The notes beneath the pieces are model-generated. The model worked only from the letters and a program-made list of their open reading frames with translations, searched no databases and was not told the DNA's origin. Positions 33,995 to 44,512 of a stretch of DNA of 64,000 nt are shown here, in pieces. Position numbers and translations under genes: made by a program. Source of the DNA: Aggregatibacter kilianii (GTDB lineage: Bacteria; Pseudomonadota; Gammaproteobacteria; Enterobacterales; Pasteurellaceae); NCBI RefSeq assembly GCF_003130255.1, contig NZ_NRCN01000001.1, forward strand, positions 1,792,501-1,856,500. Direction: 5' to 3'. The first letter of the stretch is position 1. Each line of letters begins with the position of its first letter.

Positions 33995-35533
33995 ATGTAT
34001 GAACAATGGATAATCGCGTTATTAATCGCACCTTTAGCAATATCACTTGCCAGTTTCGCCTGCAGTGTGACAAAAACGCGTACAATTTGTACCGCACTTC
34101 ATGTTACAGGGCTCATCTTAATGTTTGCTTTCTCATTGCAGGTTATTGCCGGTGTGCTTACACAAGGTGAAATCAGCAGTTTGGGAAACTGGATTCATGT
34201 TGACAGTTTGTCAGCTATCTTCTTAGCCTTAATCAGCGTTGTCGGCGGTCTGGCCGGTGTTTATTCTATCGCTTATATCAATCGTGAATTTAACGAAGGC
34301 CACATTGATCTTAAGACCTATTGTAATTACTACGGATTTCTACATCTTTTCTTCTTTACGATGATTTTATCCGTAACAACCAATAACTTAATTTTAATGT
34401 GGGCAGGTATTGAAGCGACTACCTTAAGTTCCGCTTTCTTGGTGGGAACCTATAAGCAAAAGACTTCGCTTGAGGCAGCTTGGAAGTACATTATTATTTG
34501 TTCTGTTGGGGTGGCCTTTGGATTGTTTGGCACGATTTTAACTTTCTCTAACGGTACCAACCTCTTGGCGGATCCTAGCCAAGCCATTTTCTGGACAGCA
34601 GTCAATCAACAGGCTTCTGACTTACACCACGGTTTGATGTATCTTGCCTTTGCGTTTATTTTGGTTGGTTTCGGCACCAAGTGCGGTCTGTTTCCGATGC
34701 ATACTTGGTTGCCTGACGCTCACAGTGAAGCGCCAAGCCCGGTCAGTGCGGTACTTTCCGCTGTGTTATTGAATTGTGCCATGTTGGTGGTATTGCGTTA
34801 CTACATTTTGGTTTCTAAAGCCGTGGGTGGCGATTACCCGCAAACCCTCATGTTAGTGTTTGGCTTGCTTTCCACCGGTGTCGCGTCCTTCTTTATCATC
34901 ATGCAACATGATATTAAACGTAAACTGGCGTATCACAGTATTGAAAACATGGGCTTAATTAGCTTTGCCTTTGGCTTAGGTGGTCCTGTTGGCGCCTTTG
35001 CAGGATTACTGCATACCATCACTCATAGTTTGGCAAAAGCCTTATTATTTTGTGCTTCCGGTAACATTTTATTGAAATATCGCAGCCGTGATATTCATGA
35101 AGTCAGTGGTTTATGGCGCACCATGCCGTTTACTGCCGTGTTATTCGCCGGTGGTGCGTTAGCACTGGGCGGTATGCCGCCATTCGGTATGTTTACCAGT
35201 GAGTTTGCCATTGCGGTTGCCGGTATTTATGCCGGTAAAACATGGTTAATCGTTTTGTGTTTAATCTTCTTAACTATCGCGTTGGCAGGGTTAACCACCA
35301 TGTTATTGAAAACGGTACTAGGCAAACCGAAAGAAGGCATTGAAGTCGGTGAGTTGAATAAATCCTCGATTGTCATTTTGGCAACGTATTTGTTACTTCT
35401 TTTATTCATGGGGATTTATATTTCCGAACCGATTTTACAGCTTTTGACAAATGCGGTGGGTATTGTGTTAGGACAACCTAATGTGTCTTTTGGTGAAATG
35501 TTAGTTTTACCTTGGCAAAGTTTAGAGCAATGA
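33995..35533 (+). CDS. hyfF: HyfF, antiporter-like membrane subunit of hydrogenase-4
   Basis: 512 residues, about 14 helices, NuoL/NuoN-like, with the motif FGTKCGLFPMHTWLPDAHSEAPSPVSAV and MQHDIKRKLAYHSIENMG. It is the third antiporter-like subunit, completing the hydrogenase-4 membrane arm. An uptake sequence (read as TAL) lies near the start of the gene at about 34091. Confidence 0.94.
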   Translation: MYEQWIIALLIAPLAISLASFACSVTKTRTICTALHVTGLILMFAFSLQVIAGVLTQGEISSLGNWIHVDSLSAIFLALISVVGGLAGVYSIAYINREFNEGHIDLKTYCNYYGFLHLFFFTMILSVTTNNLILMWAGIEATTLSSAFLVGTYKQKTSLEAAWKYIIICSVGVAFGLFGTILTFSNGTNLLADPSQAIFWTAVNQQASDLHHGLMYLAFAFILVGFGTKCGLFPMHTWLPDAHSEAPSPVSAVLSAVLLNCAMLVVLRYYILVSKAVGGDYPQTLMLVFGLLSTGVASFFIIMQHDIKRKLAYHSIENMGLISFAFGLGGPVGAFAGLLHTITHSLAKALLFCASGNILLKYRSRDIHEVSGLWRTMPFTAVLFAGGALALGGMPPFGMFTSEFAIAVAGIYAGKTWLIVLCLIFLTIALAGLTTMLLKTVLGKPKEGIEVGELNKSSIVILATYLLLLLFMGIYISEPILQLLTNAVGIVLGQPNVSFGEMLVLPWQSLEQ

Positions 35534-35552
35534 TCGACAAGAGGGGGAATAT

Positions 35553-37283
35553 ATGGAATTAACGAAAAATACATCGGTCGATCCAGCCAAAATGATTGGC
35601 AAAAATTATATTGAAGCAGTGAATGCTAAATTTCCAAATACCATTTTGGACGAGGAGTGGTCAACACCGAATCAGGTCACGCTAACCATTAAAACTAATA
35701 TGTTGCCTGATGTGGTGGAATATCTTTATTACCAACATTATGGCTGGTTACCTTTGGTGTTTGGGAATGATGAGCGTTCGATTCATGGCAATTATGCGGT
35801 GTACTATGTACTTTCCATGGAAGGGGAAGTGAAAACCTTTGTCACCATTAAAGCCTTAGTCGACCCTGTGACCTTGGAGTTTCCGTCCGTTACACCGAAA
35901 GTCAAAGCGGCTGTCTGGGGTGAGCGCGAATTGTTCGATATGTACGGCTTAAAAGCGGTCGGCTTGCCTGATCAACGCCGTTTGGTATTACCGGACGATT
36001 GGCCGGATGATCTTTACCCATTGCGTAAAGACTCTATGGATTATCGCTTACGTCCCGATCCGACAACCGCAACGGAAACGTACGAATTTATTAACGAAAA
36101 AGGCGAAGCGCGTATCGTGCCGATTGGTCCGTTGCATATCACTTCGGACGAACCGGGACACTTCCGTTTGTTTGTGGATGGGGAAGATATCATTGACGCG
36201 GACTACCGCTTGTTCTATGTCCATCGTGGTATGGAAAAATTGGCGGAAACCCGTATGGATTACGACCAAGTGAACTTCCTTGCTGACCGTGTGTGTGGGA
36301 TTTGCGGTTTTACTCACAGTGTGGCCTACGCCAATTCCGTAGAAAGTGCCTTAGGTATTCAAATTCCGCAACGTGCTCAGTGGATTCGTGCCATTTTGTT
36401 GGAAGTAGAACGGTTGCACAGTCACTTATTGAACTTGGGGCTTTCAAGCCACTTTACCGGCTTTGATACCGGCTTTATGCAATTCTTCCGTGTGCGTGAA
36501 AAATCCATGACCTTGGCAGAAGTACTCACCGGTGCTCGTAAAACCTACGGTATTAACCTTATCGGCGGTGTGCGTCGCGATATGTTGAAACATCAACGGG
36601 AGCAATGTATCAAGCTGATTGGCGAAATGCGCGAAGAAATTAAAACTTTGTCTGATATTTTGTTGAATACGCCAAATATGGAACAACGTACCGTTGGCGT
36701 TGGTATCTTAGCCAAAGATATCGCTCGCGATTTTAGCCCGGTAGGTCCGATGATTCGAGGTTCCGGCTTTGCGCGTGATGTGCGTAAAGTGCATCCGTTC
36801 TCAGGTTATGGTGATGTTCCTTTCAATATGTTTACCGAGGCCAATGGCGACGTGTTATCCCGTGTGAAAGTGCGGATTAACGAAGTGTTTGAGTCCATGA
36901 ATATCATTGATTATATGGTGGATAATTTGCCTAGCGGTGCCATCTTAAAAGAAGGCTTCAATTATACGCCGGGACGCTTTGCTCTTGGTATTACGGAAGC
37001 ACCGCGTGGCGAAGACATTCACTGGTCAATGCTGGGAGATAACCAAAAACTTTTCCGTTGGCGTTGTCGTGCAGCAACTTATGCTAACTGGCCAACCTTG
37101 CGTTATATGTTACGTGGCAATACGGTGTCAGATGCGCCACTTATTATCGGTAGTCTTGACCCTTGCTACTCTTGTACTGACCGCGTTACTGTGGTGGATG
37201 TGCGAAAACGTAAGGCACAAACCGTAGATTACAAAGAAATTGAACGCTACGGTATTGAACGTAAAAATTCACCATTGAAATAA
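35553..37283 (+). CDS. hyfG: HyfG, [NiFe] hydrogenase large catalytic subunit
   Basis: 576 residues. The N-terminal ~170 residues are the NuoC-like domain (WGERELFDMYGLKAVG...RLVLPDDWP), and the rest is the NuoD-like [NiFe] domain. Nickel ligands are in RVCGICGFTHS and DPCYSC. After DPCYSCTDR a 32-residue tail (ending NSPLK) remains, the same length as the E. coli HycE tail, which the protease HycI removes after nickel insertion. The matching hycI gene is at 48807. It reduces protons to H2 in the formate hydrogenlyase complex. Confidence 0.96.
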   Translation: MELTKNTSVDPAKMIGKNYIEAVNAKFPNTILDEEWSTPNQVTLTIKTNMLPDVVEYLYYQHYGWLPLVFGNDERSIHGNYAVYYVLSMEGEVKTFVTIKALVDPVTLEFPSVTPKVKAAVWGERELFDMYGLKAVGLPDQRRLVLPDDWPDDLYPLRKDSMDYRLRPDPTTATETYEFINEKGEARIVPIGPLHITSDEPGHFRLFVDGEDIIDADYRLFYVHRGMEKLAETRMDYDQVNFLADRVCGICGFTHSVAYANSVESALGIQIPQRAQWIRAILLEVERLHSHLLNLGLSSHFTGFDTGFMQFFRVREKSMTLAEVLTGARKTYGINLIGGVRRDMLKHQREQCIKLIGEMREEIKTLSDILLNTPNMEQRTVGVGILAKDIARDFSPVGPMIRGSGFARDVRKVHPFSGYGDVPFNMFTEANGDVLSRVKVRINEVFESMNIIDYMVDNLPSGAILKEGFNYTPGRFALGITEAPRGEDIHWSMLGDNQKLFRWRCRAATYANWPTLRYMLRGNTVSDAPLIIGSLDPCYSCTDRVTVVDVRKRKAQTVDYKEIERYGIERKNSPLK

Positions 37284-37295
37284 GCGAGGTGGAAA

Positions 37296-37943
37296 ATGTT
37301 TAAGTTACTTAAAACCGTCTTTAAAACCGGTGATGCGACAACAAAATATCCGTTTAAACCTTACGAAGTCGATGATGATTTTAGAGGCAAACCGGAACTC
37401 AATTCCGATCAATGTATTGTGTGTGCTGCCTGTACGATGACGTGTCCGGCTAATGCGTTAACCATGCGAACCGATCCGGTCACGGGCGATCGTACATGGT
37501 CGCTGTTCCTTGGTCGTTGTATTTTTTGCGGACGTTGTGAAGAGGTTTGTCCAACTAAGGCCATTCGCTTGACACAAGACTTTGAATTATCGGTGAGCAA
37601 TAAACAGGATCTTTTCCAAGAAACCACTTTTTCTACAGTGAGCTGTCAGGAGTGTGGTAAACCGTTTATTTCTTATAAAGAACTGAATTACACCATCGAT
37701 TTATTCAACCAAAGTTTGGGCGATCCACAAGTCGTCAAACAAAAATTGAAAGTGCTGCATACTTGTCCGGTTTGCAAACGGCAGCATAGTTTGGAAAAAA
37801 CCGCAAACATGGAATCCAATATGCGAATGAAATTAATCGATTTTAAAGAACCGGTGCGGCTGAATTTTGCCAAACGCATCGAACAACGGGAAGAAAGTGC
37901 GGTCGATTTTTCTAACGTTTTAGCAGGAGGCGAAAGACGATGA
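37296..37943 (+). CDS. hyfH: HyfH, two-[4Fe-4S] ferredoxin subunit (NuoI/HycF-like)
   Basis: 215 residues with [12 protein letters not shown] and [12 protein letters not shown] binding two [4Fe-4S] clusters. A C-terminal part has two further CxxC pairs ([16 protein letters not shown]), as in HycF, possibly a zinc or rubredoxin-like site. It links HyfA to the small subunit HyfI. It overlaps the hyfI start by 4 bp. An uptake sequence lies near 37895. Confidence 0.94.
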   Translation: MFKLLKTVFKTGDATTKYPFKPYEVDDDFRGKPELNSDQCIVCAACTMTCPANALTMRTDPVTGDRTWSLFLGRCIFCGRCEEVCPTKAIRLTQDFELSVSNKQDLFQETTFSTVSCQECGKPFISYKELNYTIDLFNQSLGDPQVVKQKLKVLHTCPVCKRQHSLEKTANMESNMRMKLIDFKEPVRLNFAKRIEQREESAVDFSNVLAGGERR

Positions 37944-38716
37944 ACACACAAATTCCAATGCCGGTTAACGGTATCTCAACGCCGTTTAGCGTTGATGAAA
38001 ACATTGCGCAAATGAAAAAAACCTTGTTAAAGGACATTCAACGTTCCGCCTATGTGTATCGCGTGGACTGCGGCGGTTGCAACGGTTGTGAAATCGAGAT
38101 TTTCAGCACCATCACCCCGACCTTCGACGCCGAGCGGTTCGGTATCAAAGTGGTGGCTTCGCCGCGTCATGCGGACATTTTGCTGTTCACCGGCGCCGTC
38201 ACCCGCGCCATGCGAACCCCTGCCATGCGCGCCTACCAAGCGGCCCCTGATCCGAAAATTTGTATCGCCTACGGCGCTTGCGGTTGCGGCGGCGGGATTT
38301 TCCACGATCTTTATTGCGTGTGGGGCGGCTCCGATCAAATCGTGCCGGTGGACGTGTATATCCCGGGCTGCCCGCCGACACCGGCCGCCACCATTTACGG
38401 TTTCGCCATGGCGTTAGGCCTGCTTGATCAAAAACTCAAAGGCAAACAGGAAAAAGCCGACCCGAACGCCGAAGCCAAGTTGCGCTTTCCAAGCATTCCG
38501 CTGGATTTACGCATTAGCCTTGAGCGCGAAGCCCGTCGCCTTGCCGGTTATCGCCAAGGCGGCGACATCGCCAATCAATTTATGGCGATGATGTCGGAAG
38601 AGGACAAGGTACCGTTTGGTGTGCGCTTAGGCGAATATTTGGAACGGGAAGCGGATCCGCGCTTAAGCGAAATCGTAACGCGTTTGCATGCGATAAGTAT
38701 GCCGTTTTCAGGGTAA
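37940..38716 (+). CDS. hyfI: HyfI, hydrogenase small subunit (NuoB/HycG-like)
   Basis: 258 residues. The cluster ligands are in [21 protein letters not shown] and PGCPPTP, as in NuoB/HycG, which carry the [4Fe-4S] cluster next to the NiFe site. From about 38040 the base composition is clearly GC-richer than hyfA-hyfH, with codons such as GCC and CGC preferred. The stop codon is the first base of a ~145-bp repeat, after which the operon is interrupted. Confidence 0.94.
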   Translation: MNTQIPMPVNGISTPFSVDENIAQMKKTLLKDIQRSAYVYRVDCGGCNGCEIEIFSTITPTFDAERFGIKVVASPRHADILLFTGAVTRAMRTPAMRAYQAAPDPKICIAYGACGCGGGIFHDLYCVWGGSDQIVPVDVYIPGCPPTPAATIYGFAMALGLLDQKLKGKQEKADPNAEAKLRFPSIPLDLRISLEREARRLAGYRQGGDIANQFMAMMSEEDKVPFGVRLGEYLEREADPRLSEIVTRLHAISMPFSG

Positions 38717-38860
38717 GCAAGTAAGCAATGCGAGCTTGCCAATAGTGGCCCGACGGGTGGAAGAGACTGTTTTTTCAATTAAACCATACTTGAAAGTAGT
38801 TATTTTGCCCTCAGGGCTTCGTCCAGTTCCTCGTAAACGAGGGGAGCCAAGTTTTCCTTT
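38716..38860 (+). repeat. ~145-bp repeat, left border of the CDI-like island
   Basis: Starting at the hyfI stop, this segment (GCAAGTAAGCAATGCGAGC... CGTAAACGAGGGGAGCC) aligns with 48206-48350 with substitutions and small indels. It contains small inverted repeats (GCAAG/CTTGC). The rest of the gap to 39166 is AT-rich and shows no gene. Confidence 0.8.
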
Positions 38861-39166
38861 ATTATGTAGTTATGATGTTTCGAATAGCTGTGGTCTCCTG
38901 ACCACGGTTGTTCGAAACACTATAGTATATTGGTATGACTAAATTTCTTTGTATAAAGAAGTACCATCTGTTTGGGATGACGCTTTATAGGATAAAAATG
39001 AAAACGATCATCTATTGTGCTGTCTCTATTTTTTAATTCATTAAATAATGAAATATTTTTTAATTATATTTTGTGAAATATATTGAAAAACTAGATTAGT
39101 GAGATAACTCTCCGCCAAAAGATAAATAGCATAAAAATAACTTTAATTCTCTGATTCGGAGGAGCC

Positions 39167-39688
39167 ATGAATTTGTATCTGCATTATTCTTGTCCATTTT
39201 TACCTTTAATCACTTTACTTACTGGGTTTACATTTTCTTCTTTTTCTTATGCTGATACTATTCAGCAACAATCCATCCGCATTCAGCAACAACAAAACCA
39301 ATTAGAACGACAATTAGCGTAAAGCACCGATATTCATCTATCCACACCGGAACAATCTACCGAACATTTTAATCTTTCTACACCTGAGCAACCTTGTATT
39401 CAGGTCAAGGCGTTATCCTTGAAAAATCCAATATCTGAGTTATCTTCTCTTATTCTGGAATTAACTCGTCAAACCGGTTTTAAATCGGGTATGTGTCTAG
39501 GGGCGAATGGCATTCAGTACTTACAGAACTTGGCACAAAACATCGTAATAGATAAAGGATTAATTACCACACAAATTGTGATTGAACCACAGGATCTCAA
39601 TTCCGGCATGTTATTTCTTACCGCCGTCCCAGGATATATGGGAAAAATTAAATTTAATGAAACAGGGAAAAAACTGACCGCACTTTAA
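39167..39688 (+). pseudogene. Truncated two-partner-secretion transporter (TpsB, ShlB/FhaC type)
   Basis: ATG at 39167 (GGAGGAG upstream) begins a signal peptide (LLTGFTFSSFSYA) and the Gln-rich start typical of TpsB proteins. After 52 codons an in-frame TAA (39320-39322) interrupts it. The same frame continues with a POTRA-like part (VKALSLKNP... SGMCLGANGIQYLQNLAQN... TTQIVIEPQDLNSGMLFLTAVPG) and ends in KKLTAL at an uptake sequence. The whole beta-barrel of about 350-400 residues is missing. It would have exported the exoprotein encoded 11 bp downstream. As it stands it cannot. Confidence 0.85.
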
Positions 39689-39699
39689 CCTCAGGTTCG

Positions 39700-42600
39700 A
39701 TGGAACGAAAGAAAAGTACAGCGCTTTCTGTCAATAAAGGATTAAAAACCAAAGTGTCGTTGATCACTTTATGTTTTCTGTACCAATCCATGTATCCTTG
39801 TTATGCCAACATCATTGCCGACTCGGCGGCACCGCAGAATCAGCGCCCGATTATTCTAAAGGACAGTGGCGGCAACCCGTTGATTAACATTCAAACACCG
39901 AATGCCAACGGATTAAGTCATAACCGTTATAGCCAGTTTGATGTAGCACAAAACGGGGCAACCTTTAATAACCAACGGGGCGATAATCCGCTTCTCGCGA
40001 AAGGTACGGCGAAATTAATCCTGAATGAAGTACGTTCCAATAGCCCCAGCAAACTGGAAGGCGCACTCGGCATAAGAGGCGCCAAGGCCGATGTAATTAT
40101 TGCCAATCCCTCCGGTATCCAAGTCAATGGCGGCAGTTTTCAAAACGCAGGACGCGTGACCCTCACCACCGGCAGCCCGACGGTTAAAGACGGCACAGTC
40201 AAAGAAATTAATGTACAGAAAGGTCAGGTAACTATCGGTAATAAAGGCCTAGACAATCGCAGAACGGACTATACGGAAGTTTTGAGTCGCGCCGTGGTAA
40301 TTCAAGGCAAATTACAAGCCAATCAGGTATCCGTACAAAGCGGCACACAACTCGTTGATTATGCCTCCGATAAAGCAAAAGCCACCAATAGCGGCGGTAG
40401 CAAACCAACGGTGGCGATTGATGTGGCGCAATTAGGCGGAATTTATGCCAACAGTATTGTACTTATCGCCAATGAAAACGGTGTTGGCGTAAAAAATGCA
40501 GGAACCTTAAAAGCCAATAATCGCTTGGTGTTAACCGCAGCCGGCAAATTAGAAAATAGCGGGGAAATAAGTGCGGTCAATAATTCGGATAAATCACCGG
40601 CGATCTTAATTGTACAAACCTCTGACAAAAACAACGATATTGTCTCTACTAAAGGCAAGCTTGAAGGTAAAAATAATGTCATTCTCAGCTCAAGCGGAAA
40701 CATCAAATTATCCAATACGGAAGTGAAGCAATCGGATAAATCCGCAGGAACAGGTATTTTATTAAATGCACAAAATCATGTTGAAATTTCAGAAAGCAAA
40801 CTGAATACGGCAAAAGGCGATATTTCAGTATTCGCCGATAAAAATATCACGGTAGCAAACAATACGGATTTTAGTGCTCAACAAGACATTGAATTGCATT
40901 CTAAGAATGGTAAGGTAAAGTTGGATACGTTGTTGGGAAATAAGATTGAGACGACGTATTCAGAAAAAAGAAGACTCGGAAGAACCATTAAAACGCCGAT
41001 TACAACCGAGTATCTAATTGAAAAACCGGTTAAGTTAGAAGCGGGAAAGGATATTAAGATCATTGGTAATGAAGTTGAGGTTAATGCTGCGAAGTTTAAT
41101 GCTAAGAGAGGAGATGTATCGTTAGTTAGTAAAAATAGAACGTTATCAATTAATGGAATAGCACAAAATTTCAACAATTACATTACTACTAAACATAATG
41201 AAAATCCAACAAAAGAAATCGCTTATATAAAAGAAAAAATCAAGATATTTACAAGCAATCCAAGTTATATTAACGCAAAAAACGACTATAACAGAGAATA
41301 CTATTTTTATTATTCTCATGGAATGTTAGATGAAATTGACGATTCATTTTTAGAGTTAGAAAAGTATTTAAAACAGCTTGATTCTCAATTATTAGAATTA
41401 GAAGAAAAAGAAAGCAAGTTACAAAAAATAATATCAATCCTTACACAAAAAGCCCGAGGCCACGAATACACCCTCTCCGATCTAAAAGGCAAAAACATTA
41501 ATTTAATCTCCGGTCAAGGTATTAACATTGAAGGGGCTAAATTAAATGCCGAACAGAAAGTCAATATTTATGCTTCTGGCGTATTGCCAAATAAAGAAGA
41601 TCAAACACCGTCTTCTATTAATATTAATGGGCTGTTTGATACCTATGAATACGGCGGCGGCGATCATTATTCTTATGCGATTTTCAATAATCCGACCGTA
41701 ATAAACGCGAAAAACGGCATTAACATTGTTTCTACGGATACCAAAAACGGCAATGTCGTGATTGGGACTTCCCTGCTATCAGCAGATAACGGCAAGATTT
41801 ATGTGCAAGCTTATAACGATATCGTCATGCCGGCGGGACAAGGCGAGTTCTACGCGTATAACAAATACAGTTATAAAAGCGGCGGTCACCTGAATCGTAA
41901 GTACCATACGGATATCCATGAAGATCGTAATGCCAAAGCCGAACCGACGTTGCTAAGTGCTAAAGGAGGCATTGATCTCGTCGCAGGCGGCAATATTGAT
42001 GCTTACGCTACCGTGTTTGACGCGCCAAAAGGCACGATTAACCTGACTGCCGGAAAAGCCCTACGCCTGTATGCCGTGGATGAAATCAGCTATTCCAAAT
42101 TGGAAAGCCATAAGAAATCCAGATTTATCGGTATTTCCTATCATCATTCCCATGATTCCAGTACGGCACTGATGAAATCTGCGTTGCCAAGCCGATTAGT
42201 GGCACAAAGCACCAATTTAAAATCCGGTTGGGATACCGTATTGCAAGGCACCCAATTTGCTAACACGTTAACAGGCGCACATATTCAGGCGGGCGTAGGC
42301 GAAAAAGCACGGAAAGATGCCAAAATTTTGCTGCAAGGCATGAAATCCCTGATTCAAACGGAAGAACACCATAAATCCAGTTCAATGGTATGGCAAAGTA
42401 TGTCGGGTAAAGGCGAGGTGATAGAAAACTTAACGCTGCCGACATTCAAAGGCAAACAACCGGTATTTCATGCTACCGGTGGCATTGTGGTTGATATTCC
42501 GAAAGGTAAACTGAAAGCTGAAATTGTCAAACTGCTTGCTAAACCTGAATACGCCTATTTAAAAGACTTACAAACCAATGAAAAAATTAATTGGAATGAA

Positions 42601-44490
42601 GTCGCCCTTGCGTATGACAAATGGGATTATAAACAACAAGGGTTAACCGGTGCTGGCGCGGCGTTAATTGCCATTGTGGTTGCGGTTGCTACTTATGGCG
42701 CAGGCTCGGCTCTCGCCGGTACTATCGCAGGAACAAGCTTATCCGCCGGTTCCGCTTCTGCCGCAATGGCGAATGCCGCATTCAGCTCCCTTGCCAGTCA
42801 AGCTTCCATTGCCGTTATCAACAATCGAGGCAATATGAGTGAAGCCTTAAAAGATTTAGGGCATAGCAGCACGGTAAAACAACTGGCGACTTCCGTCGTC
42901 ACCGCCGGTGTTGCAAACCAAATCATTTCTTCAATGAGACTAAGCAATGTCACTGAATCCGGTTTATTAACCGACAGACTGCAAGTGAGTCTGATTAACG
43001 CCGGAACATCTGCTGTCGTCAACACTGCAATTAATGGCGGGAAATTAGACAAAGCGCTGGAAAACGCCATTGTTGCCGCACTTGCCGAAACCTTACAAGG
43101 TGAAGCCGCACAATATATCAAAGGCATAAAAGAAGGCGCCAATGCTAACACCTGGTATCACGAAGTCGCCCACAAACTCGCCCACGCCGCCGTAGGTTGT
43201 GCCGCCGCAAGTGCGAGCAAAGGAAAATGCCAAGATGGGGCTATGGGGGCTGCATTAGGGGAAGTGGTTGCGGAAATATTAGGCAAGCAAATTTATGGTG
43301 TTGATAATTCCAAACAGCTAAACCCGGATCAAAAGCGCATCGTATTAAATACGACAAGAATTATTGTCGGTTCTATTGCGGCATTAACCCATGCTGATGT
43401 ATATAAAACGGTTGATACGGCGACAGTGACAATTCAAAACAACTATCTGGCAGACTGGCAAGAAATTCAAAAAAATCGCGAATTGGCTAACTGTAACGAT
43501 TATCTATGCCGAATCAAAACAGAAGTTCGCTGGGCTGCAATTGGCACAGGACAAAACTTAAGTTTTGCTGCCGGAATGGTTGTCGGAGCACCTGAATTCT
43601 TGCAAGGAGAATTAAAAAACATTATTGAAGTGGCTTCCAGTCCGATAGAAACATTAAAGGCTATCAAGGTTATGCTACAACAGGACAATGCTCTCAAACA
43701 GATTGCCGCAAATATAAAACAAGGCTATATCAATAGAATTGACAGTCTAACGGCGAATCTTGAAAAAGCAGGTGCGGAAGGCGCCTATAATGCAGGTAGA
43801 GAGGCTGCAAGATTACTGGGTGATATTGTATTGACGATAGTTCCCGTGACAGGGGCAACAACTACCGGAGTCCGCATGGTTGGAAAAGGAATGGCTGTTG
43901 CCGGTAAAACCATAACTCATCAAGTGAACCGAGTTACAAATTTCACCGTATTAAACAAAGTGATTAAGGAAGTTGATAATATTGCCATATCAACAAATAA
44001 CGGCTTTATAAATGCAACTAAAGTATGCAATACAGCTTGTGAAATTAAGCCGACGAATACTTTAGAGAAAAAATTACTTGATGACATTATTAAAAACGGA
44101 GATCCAAAGGGAGAAAAAACCGAACAGCTGATCAATGATTTGGCTCAACGCTCTGGTTATTCTCCATTACAAGGTGGCAAATATGGAAGTAACAATGGAT
44201 TTGATCATGTTCTTTTAGGAAAAGATGGAACTGTAGTAATTATTGATAGTAAACCACTAAGAAATGGCTCGATCCAACTAAGTCCAAATGGTGTAGATAA
44301 AACAAATCAATTATCGGAAGATTGGATTAAAGCAGTAAGAGAGCGCTTATCATCAAATGATCCTGTAAAAGACCTACTAAGAGAAGCAGAACAAAATCAT
44401 AAATCTGTTAGAACTCTTGTAGCTGGAATTGATAAAACAAATAATAAGGTATTTTTAGTACCAGTTAAAATACCAAATAAACTCCACTAA
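39700..44490 (+). CDS. CdiA/FhaB-like two-partner exoprotein with C-terminal nuclease-like toxin
   Basis: 1596 residues: an extended signal peptide (MERKKSTALSVN... YQSMYPCYANI), a TPS secretion domain (about 40-260, with SPSKLEGALGIRGAKADVIIANPSGIQVNGG), beta-helical stretches, a coiled-coil-like Glu/Leu segment (about 545-590), a DUF637-type hydrophobic/Gly-Ala domain (about 980-1190) and a C-terminal toxin region. The last ~130 residues contain NGFDHVLLGKDGTVVIIDSK, a D...D-x-K pattern of PD-(D/E)xK nucleases. It is far shorter than full CdiA (over 3000). The canonical VENN boundary is not seen; IQNNYLADW is in its place. A likely immunity gene follows 22 bp downstream. Confidence 0.85.
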   Translation: MERKKSTALSVNKGLKTKVSLITLCFLYQSMYPCYANIIADSAAPQNQRPIILKDSGGNPLINIQTPNANGLSHNRYSQFDVAQNGATFNNQRGDNPLLAKGTAKLILNEVRSNSPSKLEGALGIRGAKADVIIANPSGIQVNGGSFQNAGRVTLTTGSPTVKDGTVKEINVQKGQVTIGNKGLDNRRTDYTEVLSRAVVIQGKLQANQVSVQSGTQLVDYASDKAKATNSGGSKPTVAIDVAQLGGIYANSIVLIANENGVGVKNAGTLKANNRLVLTAAGKLENSGEISAVNNSDKSPAILIVQTSDKNNDIVSTKGKLEGKNNVILSSSGNIKLSNTEVKQSDKSAGTGILLNAQNHVEISESKLNTAKGDISVFADKNITVANNTDFSAQQDIELHSKNGKVKLDTLLGNKIETTYSEKRRLGRTIKTPITTEYLIEKPVKLEAGKDIKIIGNEVEVNAAKFNAKRGDVSLVSKNRTLSINGIAQNFNNYITTKHNENPTKEIAYIKEKIKIFTSNPSYINAKNDYNREYYFYYSHGMLDEIDDSFLELEKYLKQLDSQLLELEEKESKLQKIISILTQKARGHEYTLSDLKGKNINLISGQGINIEGAKLNAEQKVNIYASGVLPNKEDQTPSSININGLFDTYEYGGGDHYSYAIFNNPTVINAKNGINIVSTDTKNGNVVIGTSLLSADNGKIYVQAYNDIVMPAGQGEFYAYNKYSYKSGGHLNRKYHTDIHEDRNAKAEPTLLSAKGGIDLVAGGNIDAYATVFDAPKGTINLTAGKALRLYAVDEISYSKLESHKKSRFIGISYHHSHDSSTALMKSALPSRLVAQSTNLKSGWDTVLQGTQFANTLTGAHIQAGVGEKARKDAKILLQGMKSLIQTEEHHKSSSMVWQSMSGKGEVIENLTLPTFKGKQPVFHATGGIVVDIPKGKLKAEIVKLLAKPEYAYLKDLQTNEKINWNEVALAYDKWDYKQQGLTGAGAALIAIVVAVATYGAGSALAGTIAGTSLSAGSASAAMANAAFSSLASQASIAVINNRGNMSEALKDLGHSSTVKQLATSVVTAGVANQIISSMRLSNVTESGLLTDRLQVSLINAGTSAVVNTAINGGKLDKALENAIVAALAETLQGEAAQYIKGIKEGANANTWYHEVAHKLAHAAVGCAAASASKGKCQDGAMGAALGEVVAEILGKQIYGVDNSKQLNPDQKRIVLNTTRIIVGSIAALTHADVYKTVDTATVTIQNNYLADWQEIQKNRELANCNDYLCRIKTEVRWAAIGTGQNLSFAAGMVVGAPEFLQGELKNIIEVASSPIETLKAIKVMLQQDNALKQIAANIKQGYINRIDSLTANLEKAGAEGAYNAGREAARLLGDIVLTIVPVTGATTTGVRMVGKGMAVAGKTITHQVNRVTNFTVLNKVIKEVDNIAISTNNGFINATKVCNTACEIKPTNTLEKKLLDDIIKNGDPKGEKTEQLINDLAQRSGYSPLQGGKYGSNNGFDHVLLGKDGTVVIIDSKPLRNGSIQLSPNGVDKTNQLSEDWIKAVRERLSSNDPVKDLLREAEQNHKSVRTLVAGIDKTNNKVFLVPVKIPNKLH

Positions 44491-44512
44491 CAACTAAAAT
44501 AAGGAATAAATT

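Noticed and set aside
40900-43300. Minus-strand open frames opposite the exoprotein gene
   Set aside because: They are shadows of the long exoprotein frame, with Ser/Leu/Thr-rich composition and no starts with ribosome sites.
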